From Isoptericola halotolerans (GTDB taxonomy: Bacteria > Actinomycetota > Actinomycetes > Actinomycetales > Cellulomonadaceae): DNA of 64,000 nucleotides. The stretch is from positions 682,001-746,000 of the forward strand of contig NZ_JABEZU010000001.1 of NCBI RefSeq assembly GCF_013149785.1. The letters run 5' to 3'. Position numbers and translations under genes: made by a program. The notes below the pieces were generated by a model. It was not told the DNA's origin, searched no databases, and was given only the letters and a program-made list of their open reading frames with translations. Below, piece after piece: positions 1 through 8,291 of this stretch. Every line of letters starts with the position of its first letter. The stretch's first letter is position 1.

Positions 1-138
1 CTCGCTGCCGCGCTGGTCACCGGCGTCCTGCTGGTGTGGTTGGACGCGCCCTCGAACTGGCTGCTCCCCGCCGTCGCCGTGGTGGTGCTCCTCGTGAGCG
101 GGGCGACGGCGCGGTGGTGCTTGAGCCCGGCGGGGTGA
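1..138 (+). CDS. C-terminal end of an unidentified membrane protein (5' truncated)
   Basis: The window opens inside a reading frame that runs 46 codons to a TGA at 136-138. The visible tail is hydrophobic, with two likely membrane-spanning stretches separated by a short polar turn (around DAPSN), and ends in a short basic/polar tail. The family cannot be named from this fragment. It converges on glpK and is followed by a strong hairpin. Only the last 45 residues are visible, so the call rests on open frame, hydrophobicity and position. Confidence 0.6.
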   Translation, partial: LAAALVTGVLLVWLDAPSNWLLPAVAVVVLLVSGATARWCLSPAG

Positions 139-156
139 CGTCGCGTGCCGGAGGAC

Positions 157-195
157 GTCGGAGGCCGCCGCCCCTGAGGGACAGCGGCCTCCGAC
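157..195. terminator. Bidirectional terminator-like hairpin
   Basis: Perfect 12-bp arms GTCGGAGGCCGC (157-168) and GCGGCCTCCGAC (184-195) enclose a 15-nt loop. It lies between two converging genes, 18 bases after the upstream stop and 13 bases before the glpK stop, the usual place for a shared terminator in a high-G+C genome. No U-tract is obvious. Confidence 0.75.
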
Positions 196-208
196 GCGGC
201 ACCGGGGG

Positions 209-1729
209 TCAGCGGGCCTCGGCGTCGTCGTCCACCCAGTCGAAGGTCTTGGTCACGGCCTTCTTCCACTGCCGGTAGAGGCGCTCGCGCTCCTCCTCCG
301 CGACCGACGGCGTCCAGCGCTTGCCCTCGGCCCAGTTGTCGGTGACGTCCTGCTCGCCCTGCCAGAACCCCACGGCGATGCCCGCGGCGTAGGCGGCGCC
401 CAGCGCCGTCGTCTCGGCGACCTCCGGGCGGACGACGTCGACCCCGAGCTGGTCGGCCTGGAACTGCATGAGCAGCTCGTTGGCGACCATGCCGCCGTCG
501 ACCTTCAGCTCGGTGAGCTCCACCCCGGAGTCCGCCCGCATGGCGTCCACGACCTCGCGGGTCTGGAAGGCGGTGGCCTCCAGCGCGGCACGGGCGATGT
601 GGTTGCGGTCCACGTACCGCGTGAGACCGACGAGCGCCCCGCGGGCGTCCGGACGCCAGTACGGGGCGAACAGGCCGGAGAACGCCGGGACGAAGTAGGC
701 CCCGCCGTTGTCGTCGACCTTGCGCGCCATGTACTCGATGTCCGGTGCGTCGGCGAACAGCCCGAGGTTGTCCCGCAACCATTGCACCAGCGACCCGGTG
801 ACGGCGATCGAGCCTTCCAGGGCGTAGACGGCGTCGGCGTCGCCGATCTTGTAGCAGACCGTCGTGAGCAGGCCGTTCTCGGACGGGACCTTCTCCGTGC
901 CGGTGTTGAGCAGCATGAAGTTGCCCGTGCCGTAGGTGTTCTTCGCCGTGCCGACCTCGAAGCAGGCCTGCCCGAAGGTCGCGGCCTGCTGGTCACCGAG
1001 GATCCCGGCGATCGGCACGCCCGGCACCATGCCGCGCGGACGGCCCCGGCCGTACACCTCGGACGAGGAACGGATCTCGGGCAGCATCGACAGCGGGATC
1101 CCCATGTCGGCGGCGATGTCCTCGCGCCAGCTCAGGGTGTCGAGGTCCATGAGCATGGTGCGCGAGGCGTTGGTGACGTCCGTGACGTGCACGCCCCCCT
1201 CGGTCCCGCCGGTCATGTTCCACAGCACCCACGTGTCGGTGTTGCCGAACAGGAGGTCGCCGCGCTCGGCGGCCTCGCGGGCGCCGTCGACGTTGTCGAG
1301 GATCCACTTGATCTTCGGCCCCGAGAAGTAGGTGGCCAGCGGCAGACCGACGACCGACTTGTACTTGTCGGCCCCCTCGTCGCCCCCGAGCTCGTCGACG
1401 ATCGCCTGTGTGCGGGTGTCCTGCCACACGATGGCGTTGTAGACGGGCTTGCCGGTGTTCTTGTCCCAGACGACGGCGGTCTCGCGCTGGTTGGTGATGC
1501 CGACGGCGGCGAGATCCTCGTGCGAGATGTTGCCGCGGGTCAGCGCCAGGCCGACGACCTCACGGACGTTGTTCCAGATCTGCTCGGCGTTGTGCTCGAC
1601 CCAGCCGGCCTTGGGGAAGATCTGGTCGTGCTCGAGCTGGCCCGTCGCGACGCTGCGACCCGAGTGGTCGAAGACGATGGCACGCGAGCTCGTGGTGCCC
1701 TGGTCGATGGCGAGGACGTAGTCGGCCAT
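209..1729 (-). CDS. glpK: Glycerol kinase
   Basis: Phosphorylates glycerol with ATP to glycerol-3-phosphate in the cytoplasm, the first committed step of glycerol use. The 506-residue protein has the usual length of the FGGY kinase family. It opens with the phosphate-binding segment [15 protein letters not shown] and carries the C-terminal FGGY-type signature [19 protein letters not shown]. The ATG at 1727-1729 is chosen because AAAGGAG lies just upstream on the minus strand; an upstream in-frame extension is low-complexity and overlaps glpF. It is the last gene of a glpD-glpF-glpK operon, 49 bases behind glpF, so uptake, phosphorylation and oxidation are co-expressed. Confidence 0.97.
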   Translation of the reverse strand: MADYVLAIDQGTTSSRAIVFDHSGRSVATGQLEHDQIFPKAGWVEHNAEQIWNNVREVVGLALTRGNISHEDLAAVGITNQRETAVVWDKNTGKPVYNAIVWQDTRTQAIVDELGGDEGADKYKSVVGLPLATYFSGPKIKWILDNVDGAREAAERGDLLFGNTDTWVLWNMTGGTEGGVHVTDVTNASRTMLMDLDTLSWREDIAADMGIPLSMLPEIRSSSEVYGRGRPRGMVPGVPIAGILGDQQAATFGQACFEVGTAKNTYGTGNFMLLNTGTEKVPSENGLLTTVCYKIGDADAVYALEGSIAVTGSLVQWLRDNLGLFADAPDIEYMARKVDDNGGAYFVPAFSGLFAPYWRPDARGALVGLTRYVDRNHIARAALEATAFQTREVVDAMRADSGVELTELKVDGGMVANELLMQFQADQLGVDVVRPEVAETTALGAAYAAGIAVGFWQGEQDVTDNWAEGKRWTPSVAEEERERLYRQWKKAVTKTFDWVDDDAEAR

Positions 1730-1778
1730 GCTGTGCTCCTTTGCTTGAGGGTGTTTCGATGCGATGGAAGGGCGCGGG

Positions 1779-2513
1779 TCAGCCGAAGGCGACCGCGGGG
1801 GCGAGCAGACCGGCGAGGATCCCACCGGTGACGGGGCCCGCGACGGGCACCCAGGAGTACGCCCAGTCGCTGGATCCCTTGCCCTTGATGGGCAGCAGGG
1901 CGTGCGCGATGCGCGGTCCGAGGTCACGGGCCGGGTTGATGGCGTAGCCGGTGGGGCCACCGAGGCTGGCACCGATGCCGACCACGAGCAGGGCGACGGC
2001 CAGCGGTCCGATGTCGCCGGGCCAGTTGCCGAAGTTCAGCACCACGAACACCAGGACGAAGGTGCCGATGACCTCGGTGACGAAGTTCCATCCGTAGGAG
2101 CGGATCTCCGGACCGGTCGAGAACACGGCGAGCTTGGTGGCGGGGGGCGCCTCCTCGTCGAAGTGCTTCTTGTACGCCAGGAACGCGAGCGTCGCGCCGA
2201 TGGCGGCTCCCGCGATCTGTGCCGAGACGTAGATGAACCCGTTCAGGGCGGTGACCGGGATGCCGGGACCGAACTCGGAGGCGCCGCTCGCCCAGATCCC
2301 GAACGTGACGGCCGGGTTGATGTGTGCCCCGGACTTGAACGCCACGAACACACCGGCGAAGACGGCGAGGCCCCAGCCGAAGTTGATCAGCAGCCAGCCA
2401 CCGTTGAACCCTTTCGACTTCGGCAGGATGACGTTGGCGACGACGCCGGCACCACCCAGCAGCAGGATCATCGTGCCCAGGAACTCGGTGATGAAGAGCT
2501 CACCTGACGACAT
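1779..2513 (-). CDS. glpF: Glycerol uptake facilitator (MIP/aquaporin family)
   Basis: Membrane channel of the major intrinsic protein family for passive glycerol entry. The 244-residue protein has six hydrophobic segments and both pore motifs: INPAVTF in the first half and [10 protein letters not shown] in the second, the latter with the Asp-Leu-Gly-Pro-Arg context typical of aquaglyceroporins. An upstream GTG (2523-2525) is in frame, but the ATG at 2511-2513 has AGAAGGTG at good spacing and is preferred. It lies between glpD and glpK, which supports glycerol rather than water as the substrate. Confidence 0.94.
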   Translation of the reverse strand: MSSGELFITEFLGTMILLLGGAGVVANVILPKSKGFNGGWLLINFGWGLAVFAGVFVAFKSGAHINPAVTFGIWASGASEFGPGIPVTALNGFIYVSAQIAGAAIGATLAFLAYKKHFDEEAPPATKLAVFSTGPEIRSYGWNFVTEVIGTFVLVFVVLNFGNWPGDIGPLAVALLVVGIGASLGGPTGYAINPARDLGPRIAHALLPIKGKGSSDWAYSWVPVAGPVTGGILAGLLAPAVAFG

Positions 2514-2550
2514 TGTCGTACTCACCTTCTGTCGGACTTCGTTGTCGGAT

Positions 2551-2568
2551 CCCCGGCGGGTGCCGGGG
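2551..2568. promoter_or_regulatory. Intercistronic hairpin between glpD and glpF
   Basis: CCCCGGC (2551-2557) and GCCGGGG (2562-2568) form a 7-bp stem with a 4-nt loop in the 96-base gap between glpD and glpF. It has no U-tract. It may stabilise mRNA ends or partially terminate transcription; function is inferred from position only. Confidence 0.45.
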
Positions 2569-2609
2569 TCGTGCAGGGACGAACCAGTCGTGAGGGCCCG
2601 CAGAACCGG

Positions 2610-4355
2610 TCAGGAGCTGCGCAGCGGTTGCATCGGGGCGACGTCGGGCGCCTCTGCCCGCGCCCGCTCGGCGGACGCGTCGTCGGTCTGCCGCGCCGCG
2701 GCATCCTCGGCGTCGGCGCGGGACCGGTAGGCGTCGATCTCGGAGCGCTTCGTGTCCTCGTCCCAGCCGAGCAGCGGCGCGGCGATCTCGGCGATCTCCT
2801 CCAGCGCGGCGCGGCCCTTGTCGGGCACCTCGTAGACCAGCCGGGTGCGTCGCAGGAGCAGGTCCTCCAGGTGCAGCGCGCCCTCGTGGCTGACGGCGTA
2901 GTGGATCTCCGCGCGCAGGTACGCCGGGGCGTGCTCGAGCGGTCGGGCGAGCGAGGGGTCCTCCTCGCAGAGGGTGACGAGCTCGCGCAGCGCGGAGCCG
3001 TAGCGGTGCAGCAGGTGGTCGAGCATCGCCGGGCTCCACCGGTAGCGCTGCGACCAGGCGCGGGCCTGACGGCGGACGGCGGCCAGGCCGACGGCGCCGA
3101 TCAGCGGGATCTGGTGCGTCACAGACGGCAGGGCTTGCGCGCGCTGTCCGATCGCGAAGTCCACGGCGTCCTTGGCCATCACGCGATAGGTCGTGAGCTT
3201 GCCGCCGGCGATGACGGTGAGACCGGGGGCGGGGGAGGCGACGGTGTGCTCGCGGGACACCTTGGCCGAGCCGGTGCCCTCCTTCGTCCCGGGCTGCAGC
3301 AGCGGACGCAGGCCGGCGTAGGTGCCGATGATGTCGTCGCGGGTCAGGGGGTGCGCCAGGACGGCGTTGGCGTGGTCGAGGACGTAGTCGATGTCGGTGG
3401 CGGTGGCCACGGGGTGGACGGGCTCCTGCTCCCACGGGGTGTCCGTGGTGCCGATGATCCAGTAGCGCGACCAGGGGATGATGAACAGCACCGACTTCTC
3501 GGTCTGCAGGATCAGTCCGACGGTGCCCTTGATGCGCTCCCGGGGGACGACGATGTGGATCCCCTTCGACGCCAGCACCCGCAGCCCGCCCTCGTCGCCG
3601 GCGAGCGCCTCGGTGTCCTCGGTCCACACGCCGGTCGCGTTGATGACGTGCCGGGCGCGGACGCTGATCTCGCGTCCGGTCTCCAGGTCGACCACGACGG
3701 CGCCGTTGACGGCGCCCGTCGCGCTCTTGGTCAGGGCGACCACCTGGGTGCGGGACGCGGCGTGGGCGCCGTAGTCGACGGCGGTGCGCACGAGGGTGCT
3801 GACCAGCCGGGAGTCGTCCACCGAGGCGTCCCAGTACTGGACGGCGCCGATGGCGGCCTCGTGGGCCAGGTCGGGGAACTTGCGCGCGATCTGCCGCCGG
3901 CTGAGGTGGCGGTGGATGGGCATGGCACGGCGGCCCGGCGCGACGGCGGCCAGGGTGTCGTACAGCGCGATGCCGGCGCCGACGTACGCCCGCTCCCAGA
4001 CGCGGTGCTCGAGCGGGTACAGGAACGGCACGGGCTTGACCAGGTGCGGGGCGAGCTCCTTGAGCAGCAGGTCACGCTCGGTCAGGGCCTCGTGCACGAG
4101 GGAGAAGTCGAGCATCTGCAGGTAGCGCAGCCCGCCGTGGACGAGCTTGCTGGACCAGCTGGACGTGCCGGCGGACCAGTCCTGGGCCTCGACGATCGCG
4201 GTGGACAGGCCGCGGGTGACCGCGTCGAGGGCGATGCCGGCGCCGGTGACACCACCGCCGACGACCAGCACGTCGAGCTCGGTGGCGGGTTCCTGCGAGC
4301 TCTCCAGGGCTGCCAGTGCCCTGGAGCGTGACTCTGCCGTGAGTCGGGAGGCCAT
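2610..4355 (-). CDS. glpD: Aerobic glycerol-3-phosphate dehydrogenase
   Basis: FAD enzyme at the membrane surface that oxidises glycerol-3-phosphate to dihydroxyacetone phosphate and passes electrons to menaquinone. The 581-residue protein carries an N-terminal FAD-binding VVGGGVTGAGIALDAVTRG and the downstream segment SSWSSKLVHGGLRYLQ, both typical of GlpD/GlpA. The ATG at 4353-4355 follows AGAGGAG; a longer in-frame extension would run into the divergent promoter region. It is first in glpD-glpF-glpK, facing the SorC-type regulator. It links the glycerol genes to the quinone and respiratory genes further right. Confidence 0.96.
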   Translation of the reverse strand: MASRLTAESRSRALAALESSQEPATELDVLVVGGGVTGAGIALDAVTRGLSTAIVEAQDWSAGTSSWSSKLVHGGLRYLQMLDFSLVHEALTERDLLLKELAPHLVKPVPFLYPLEHRVWERAYVGAGIALYDTLAAVAPGRRAMPIHRHLSRRQIARKFPDLAHEAAIGAVQYWDASVDDSRLVSTLVRTAVDYGAHAASRTQVVALTKSATGAVNGAVVVDLETGREISVRARHVINATGVWTEDTEALAGDEGGLRVLASKGIHIVVPRERIKGTVGLILQTEKSVLFIIPWSRYWIIGTTDTPWEQEPVHPVATATDIDYVLDHANAVLAHPLTRDDIIGTYAGLRPLLQPGTKEGTGSAKVSREHTVASPAPGLTVIAGGKLTTYRVMAKDAVDFAIGQRAQALPSVTHQIPLIGAVGLAAVRRQARAWSQRYRWSPAMLDHLLHRYGSALRELVTLCEEDPSLARPLEHAPAYLRAEIHYAVSHEGALHLEDLLLRRTRLVYEVPDKGRAALEEIAEIAAPLLGWDEDTKRSEIDAYRSRADAEDAAARQTDDASAERARAEAPDVAPMQPLRSS

Positions 4356-4401
4356 CGGTCGTGCTCCTCTCGGTCGGTTCCCCACCAGGGCAACACCTCG
4401 G

Positions 4402-4435
4402 GAACGTTCTCGCAAGCCAGGTGCACGAACGTGCA
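4402..4435. promoter_or_regulatory. Candidate operator in the glpD / SorC-regulator divergent region
   Basis: The 110-bp region between the two divergent starts holds GAACGTTC, an 8-bp perfect palindrome (4402-4409), and TGCACG-AA-CGTGCA (4422-4435), a 6-bp inverted repeat with a 2-bp centre. SorC/DeoR-like regulators usually bind inverted repeats in such gaps. Binding by the adjacent regulator is inferred. Confidence 0.5.
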
Positions 4436-4465
4436 ATCCGCGGCTTCGCGGGGCATCCTGGGGCG

Positions 4466-5422
4466 GTGACAACCTCCCGGGAACGCGACGTCGTGATGGC
4501 CGCGACCATGTACTACCTGCAGGACATGAAGATGGAGTCGATCGCGCGCCACCTGCGCACCTCGCGCTCCACGGTCTCGCGGCTGCTCAAGCGCGCGCGG
4601 GACACCGGCGTCGTGGAGATCACCCTGCGCCCGGCGCACTCCCGTGCGCCGGGGCTCGGCCGGGAGCTCGCCTCGCGGTACGGCATCGAGGTGTACGTCG
4701 TCCCGGTGGCAGACTCCGCCGACGACACCGAACGGCTCGGCCAGGTCGCCCGCACCGCCGCGCGACTCGTCTCGCGCTGGTTCGACTCGGACATGGTGCT
4801 CGGCGTCGCCTGGGGGACCACCCTGGCGGCGGTGGCCGAGCACCTGACCCACAAGGCGACCCGCGGTTCGGTGGTGGTCCAGCTCAACGGGGCGGCCAAC
4901 ACCCGGACGTCCGGGGTGAGCTACGCGGGCGGACTGATCGACCAGATCGGAGCCGCTTTCGAGGCGAACGTGCACCATTTCCCCGTCCCGGCCTTCTTCG
5001 ACTACGCCGAGACCCGCGCCGCGATGTGGCGCGAGCGGTCGGTGCGCCGGGTGCTGGACGTCCAGGCGCGCACCGACCTCGCGGTCTTCTCGGTCGGGGC
5101 GCTCACCGGGGTGCCCTCGCACGTGTACTCGGCCGGGTACCTCGACCCCGAGGACGTCGCCACGCTGGACCGCGCCGGCGTGGCCGGTGACGTCTGCACG
5201 GTGTTCCTGCGACCCGACGGCTCCTACCGGGACATCGACATCAACGCCCGTGCGACGGGGCCGACGCCCGACCAGCTCCGGCGCATCCCGCGACGGCTGT
5301 GCGCCGTCGCCGGCGACAACAAGATCGTCCCGCTGCGCGCGGCGCTCGCCGCCGGGGTGGTCACGGACCTCGTGGTCGACGAGGCCACGGCCGCGGGCCT
5401 CGCCGACGCGGCGGGAGACTGA
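4466..5422 (+). CDS. SorC-family sugar-binding transcriptional regulator
   Basis: Predicted DNA-binding regulator of the divergent glycerol operon. The 318-residue protein has an N-terminal helix-turn-helix (residues about 10-50, including the recognition-like segment TSRSTVSRLLKRA) followed by a SorC/DeoR sugar-phosphate sensor fold of about 260 residues. Visible effector-domain segments include LGVAWGTTLAAV and the conserved C-terminal AVAGDNKIVPLRAAL. The GTG at 4466-4468 gives the normal family length; an upstream ATG would add 35 atypical residues overlapping the operator region. A phosphorylated glycerol metabolite is a plausible effector, but this is inferred from context. Confidence 0.9.
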   Translation: MTTSRERDVVMAATMYYLQDMKMESIARHLRTSRSTVSRLLKRARDTGVVEITLRPAHSRAPGLGRELASRYGIEVYVVPVADSADDTERLGQVARTAARLVSRWFDSDMVLGVAWGTTLAAVAEHLTHKATRGSVVVQLNGAANTRTSGVSYAGGLIDQIGAAFEANVHHFPVPAFFDYAETRAAMWRERSVRRVLDVQARTDLAVFSVGALTGVPSHVYSAGYLDPEDVATLDRAGVAGDVCTVFLRPDGSYRDIDINARATGPTPDQLRRIPRRLCAVAGDNKIVPLRAALAAGVVTDLVVDEATAAGLADAAGD

Positions 5423-5432
5423 ACGTTCGTGC
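5421..5432. promoter_or_regulatory. Second copy of the GCACGAACGT motif
   Basis: GAACGTTCGTGC directly follows the SorC-regulator gene. Its reverse complement contains GCACGAACGT, identical to 4423-4432 in the divergent promoter region, and it also carries the GAACGTTC palindrome. It may be a second operator flanking the regulator or a chance recurrence. Confidence 0.35.
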
Positions 5433-5470
5433 GCGCGGCGGGGTTCCTGCCCGGCCCGACGTCGCGGTCC

Positions 5471-5476
5471 TACAGT
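5471..5476 (+). promoter_or_regulatory. -10 element of a leaderless promoter for argA
   Basis: TACAGT is followed by six bases and then GTG at 5483. No Shine-Dalgarno lies in the gap, so transcription would start at or next to the start codon, as is common in Actinobacteria. Confidence 0.6.
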
Positions 5477-5482
5477 GGCGGG

Positions 5483-5995
5483 GTGCGCCCCGCGAGCTTC
5501 GTCGTCCGTCAGGCCCTCCCCGCCGACATCCGTGTCGTGCGGGACCTGGTCGAGCCGTACGCCGCCGAACGGATCCTGCTCGCCAAGGAGATGGTCGGCT
5601 ACTACGAGGCCGTCCAGGAGTTCGCGGTCGCCGACGCCGGACCCGACCACGGTGTCATCGGCTGCGGTGCGCTGCACGTGATGTGGGAGGACGTCGCCGA
5701 GATCCGCACGCTCGCCGTCGATCGCTCCTGGACGGGCCACGGCGTCGGTCACGCCCTGGTCACCGAGCTCATCGGCCGGGCGCGCGGCATGGGCCTGCGC
5801 CGCCTGTTCTGCCTGACGTTCGAGGTCGACTTCTTCGCGGCGCACGGCTTCGAGGAGATCGACGGCACCCCGGTCACGCACGAGGTCTACGCCGAGCTGC
5901 TGCGCTCCCACGACGACGGCGTCGCGGAGTTCCTCGACCTCGCCCGCGTCAAGCCCAACACCCTCGGCAACACCCGGATGCTGCTCGAGCTGTGA
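5483..5995 (+). CDS. argA: Amino-acid N-acetyltransferase (N-acetylglutamate synthase, short GNAT type)
   Basis: Single GNAT-domain enzyme, 170 residues, predicted to transfer an acetyl group from acetyl-CoA to glutamate at the entry to arginine synthesis. From memory it closely resembles the short mycobacterial enzyme Rv2747: LYEAVQEF-like segment, GCGALHVMWEDVAEIRTLAV, the acetyl-CoA loop GHGVGHAL, and the C-terminal EFLDLARVKPNTLGNTRML. The amino-acid-kinase domain of classical ArgA is absent, as expected for this group. The GTG at 5483 is selected by the leaderless -10. No arginine genes are adjacent. It converges on mutY with only 3 bases between stop codons. Confidence 0.88.
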   Translation: MRPASFVVRQALPADIRVVRDLVEPYAAERILLAKEMVGYYEAVQEFAVADAGPDHGVIGCGALHVMWEDVAEIRTLAVDRSWTGHGVGHALVTELIGRARGMGLRRLFCLTFEVDFFAAHGFEEIDGTPVTHEVYAELLRSHDDGVAEFLDLARVKPNTLGNTRMLLEL

Positions 5996-5998
5996 GGC

Positions 5999-6877
5999 TC
6001 ACGCCGGCAGCAGGTAGCGCCCCGCGTCGTCGGTCTCCGCCAGGCCGTCCTCGACCAGCCCGGCGAGGCACCGGTCGAGCTGGTCCGGCGGACCGGCGTC
6101 GGCGAGCAGCGCCCGGTGCACGGGGGACTCGGCTCCCCGCAGCGCCGCCATGACGCGACCCCGCACCTGCCGGTCCGTGCCCTCCCAGGCCTGGGTCCGC
6201 CGTCGGGCGGCGTGCTCGTCCGCCGGGAACCCCGCGAGCCGCCACGCGCAGGTCGTCCGCAGCGGACAGTCGTCGCAGTGCGGCACCCGCGCGGTGCAGA
6301 CCAGGGCCCCGAGCTCCATCGAGGCGGCCGCCCACCGGGCGGCCGTGGCGTCGTCGTCGGGCACGAGGGACGCCGCGAGGCGGCGCTCGGCCGCCGTGTA
6401 CGACGGTGCGGGCAGCGCGACGCCGGTCACGGCGCGGGCCTGCACGCGGCGGACGTTCGTGTCGACGACGACGGCGCGGCGCCCGAACGCGAACGCCCGC
6501 ACCGCGGCGGCCGTGTACTCCCCGACGCCGGGCAGCGCCCGCAGCGCGTCCTCGTCCCGGGGCACCTCGCCGTCGTGCCGCTCGACGACGGCCCGGGCGC
6601 AGTCGGCAAGCCGCAGCGCGCGGCGGGGGTAGCCGAGGCGCCCCCAGGCGCGCAGGACGTCGGCGGTGGGTGCTGCCGCCAGGTCGGCGGGCGTGGGCCA
6701 GCGCCGCATCCACTCCCGCCACACCGGCTCGACCCGCACCACGGGGGTCTGCTGGAGCATCACCTCGCTCACCAGCACACCCCAGGGCGTCCTGTCCGCG
6801 GCACGCCAGGGCAGGTCCCGGGCGGCGTCGCCGAACCATGCGGTCACCCGCTCGACCAGTTCTTGCACGAGCGCCAT
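5999..6877 (-). CDS. mutY: A/G-specific adenine glycosylase
   Basis: Base-excision repair enzyme that removes adenine mispaired with 8-oxoguanine. The 292-residue protein shows catalytic Glu38 in SEVMLQQT, the helix-hairpin-helix LPGVGEYTA (about 115-123), catalytic Asp139 in VVVDTNV, and the [4Fe-4S] cluster cysteines 194, 201, 204 and 210 (C-X6-C-X2-C-X5-C). It lacks the MutT-like 8-oxoG recognition domain of E. coli MutY; the C-terminal 80 residues are instead basic and winged-helix-like, a short form that is common in Actinobacteria. ATG at 6875-6877 gives the family start; longer frames upstream are low-complexity. Confidence 0.93.
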   Translation of the reverse strand: MALVQELVERVTAWFGDAARDLPWRAADRTPWGVLVSEVMLQQTPVVRVEPVWREWMRRWPTPADLAAAPTADVLRAWGRLGYPRRALRLADCARAVVERHDGEVPRDEDALRALPGVGEYTAAAVRAFAFGRRAVVVDTNVRRVQARAVTGVALPAPSYTAAERRLAASLVPDDDATAARWAAASMELGALVCTARVPHCDDCPLRTTCAWRLAGFPADEHAARRRTQAWEGTDRQVRGRVMAALRGAESPVHRALLADAGPPDQLDRCLAGLVEDGLAETDDAGRYLLPA

Positions 6878-6993
6878 TGTGCCTGGTCCGAGCCCCGGGT
6901 GATCCCGGCGGTGCAGCGGCGCGGCTTCGTGGTCGAGCGCTCGTGACGACGTAGCGTCTGCCGCAGGACGAAGTGTCAGGAGGCGGGGGCGCA

Positions 6994-8265
6994 GTGGCGA
7001 CAGCGAAGGACCGGGGTCGAGGCGACTCCTCGGGCGGACGGCGGGCGACGCGGTCCGCGCGGGCGTCGTCGGGCGGTCCGCGCACGTCCTCCCGGTCCTC
7101 GTCGTCGCGGACGACGGCGGCGCGCGGCGCCAGCGGTGCTGCCGGCAAGAAGTCGGCACCCCGTGCTCCGACGGCGAAGAGCAGCGGTGCGGCGAAGGGT
7201 TCGAGCACGAGGAAGCCGGCGGCGAAGGGCTCGACGGCGAGGAAGCCTGCCGCGAAGAAGCCCGCTCCGAAGAAGCCCGGCGCCGCACCGAAGAAGCCTG
7301 CTGCGAGGAGTGGCGGCCAGCGGGCGGCGGCCACGCGGCCTGCCGCGAAGACGGGCGCTTCCGGCAGGTCCGGTTCCACGAAGCGTGCCTCGGCCCCGCG
7401 GTCCGGGCGTGCCCCGTCGTCGACCGGCCGCCAGGGCGGCGGGTCGCGAGCGCGCGCGGTGACGACCAACGGCCTGGTCGCCCCCGGCGCGACGCCACGT
7501 CCGCGACCCAAGCCGTCGTCCCGCAGCACACCCCAGCGCCGACCGAAGAGGCCCACGGCACAGCAGCTGCGCCGTCGTCGAGCCGTCCGCAACGGCATGC
7601 TCGTCGTGCTGCTCAGCGTCGGGCTGCTGGTCGGCCTGGGAACGGCTGCGGGCTACGGCATCGGCCGAGCCGTCGACGTCGTCCGCGACGTGTGGCCCGA
7701 GGCAGGTCCGGACCTGACCTCCGACAAGGCGCTCCCCCCGGAGCCGATCGACCTGACCGGCCCCGCCGAGGCGTGCACGGCCGGCGCCGTCGCGCTGGAC
7801 CTGACCGCCGGCGCGACCACCCTGGTCAAGGGCGAGGTGCTGCCCTTCACCCTGCGCGTCACCAACGAGGGGCGCGTGCCGTGCCTGCTGGACGGTCGAG
7901 GCACCAGCATGCAGGTCGTGGTGACCGACGACGAGGGGGAGCGGGTGTGGTCCTCCGCCGACTGCGGTGCCGGGGGCGGGAGCGACCTGCTGCTGGGCGC
8001 CCGGAACACCCTGGACACCTGGGACACCACGGTCCGCTGGAGCGGGGCGTCCTCGAAGCCCGGGTGCGAGGGCGAGCGAGCGCGCGTCCCCGCGGGGGAG
8101 TACACGGCCACGATGACCCTGGCGGACGTCCCCGACGCCGTCGGTGACCCGGTGACGGTGACCGTGGTGGAGCCTCCGGCGAAGGAGTCCGCCGAGGATG
8201 ACGAGAAGCCTGCCGACGAGAAGTCGGGCGATGACGAGGAGCCGGCCGGCGAGTCGTCGGACTGA
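6994..8265 (+). CDS. Histone H1-like Lys/Ala/Ser-rich tail fused to a membrane anchor and an extracytoplasmic beta domain
   Basis: Unnamed 423-residue protein in three parts. Residues 1 to about 200 are disordered, with repeated KPAAK/KKPAPKKP and Ser-Arg runs like histone H1 or HupB tails. A basic stretch (QQLRRRRAVRNG) then precedes one hydrophobic helix (MLVVLLSVGLLVGLGTAAGY). The outer part has a beta-sandwich look, with FTLRVTNEGRVPCLLDG and VPAGEYTATM resembling BsuPI-type domains, and ends in an acidic tail. The GTG at 6994 follows AGGAGG with a 10-base gap. By topology the basic tail is cytoplasmic and could touch DNA or RNA. Family not recognised as a whole. Confidence 0.82.
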   Translation: MATAKDRGRGDSSGGRRATRSARASSGGPRTSSRSSSSRTTAARGASGAAGKKSAPRAPTAKSSGAAKGSSTRKPAAKGSTARKPAAKKPAPKKPGAAPKKPAARSGGQRAAATRPAAKTGASGRSGSTKRASAPRSGRAPSSTGRQGGGSRARAVTTNGLVAPGATPRPRPKPSSRSTPQRRPKRPTAQQLRRRRAVRNGMLVVLLSVGLLVGLGTAAGYGIGRAVDVVRDVWPEAGPDLTSDKALPPEPIDLTGPAEACTAGAVALDLTAGATTLVKGEVLPFTLRVTNEGRVPCLLDGRGTSMQVVVTDDEGERVWSSADCGAGGGSDLLLGARNTLDTWDTTVRWSGASSKPGCEGERARVPAGEYTATMTLADVPDAVGDPVTVTVVEPPAKESAEDDEKPADEKSGDDEEPAGESSD

Positions 8266-8291
8266 GTCCGCCTCCTCGCCGTACGGCCGAG

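Noticed and set aside
5999-6877. MutY truncated by mutation because it lacks a MutT-like domain
   Set aside because: Short MutY proteins without that domain are normal in actinobacteria, and the catalytic and cluster residues are intact.
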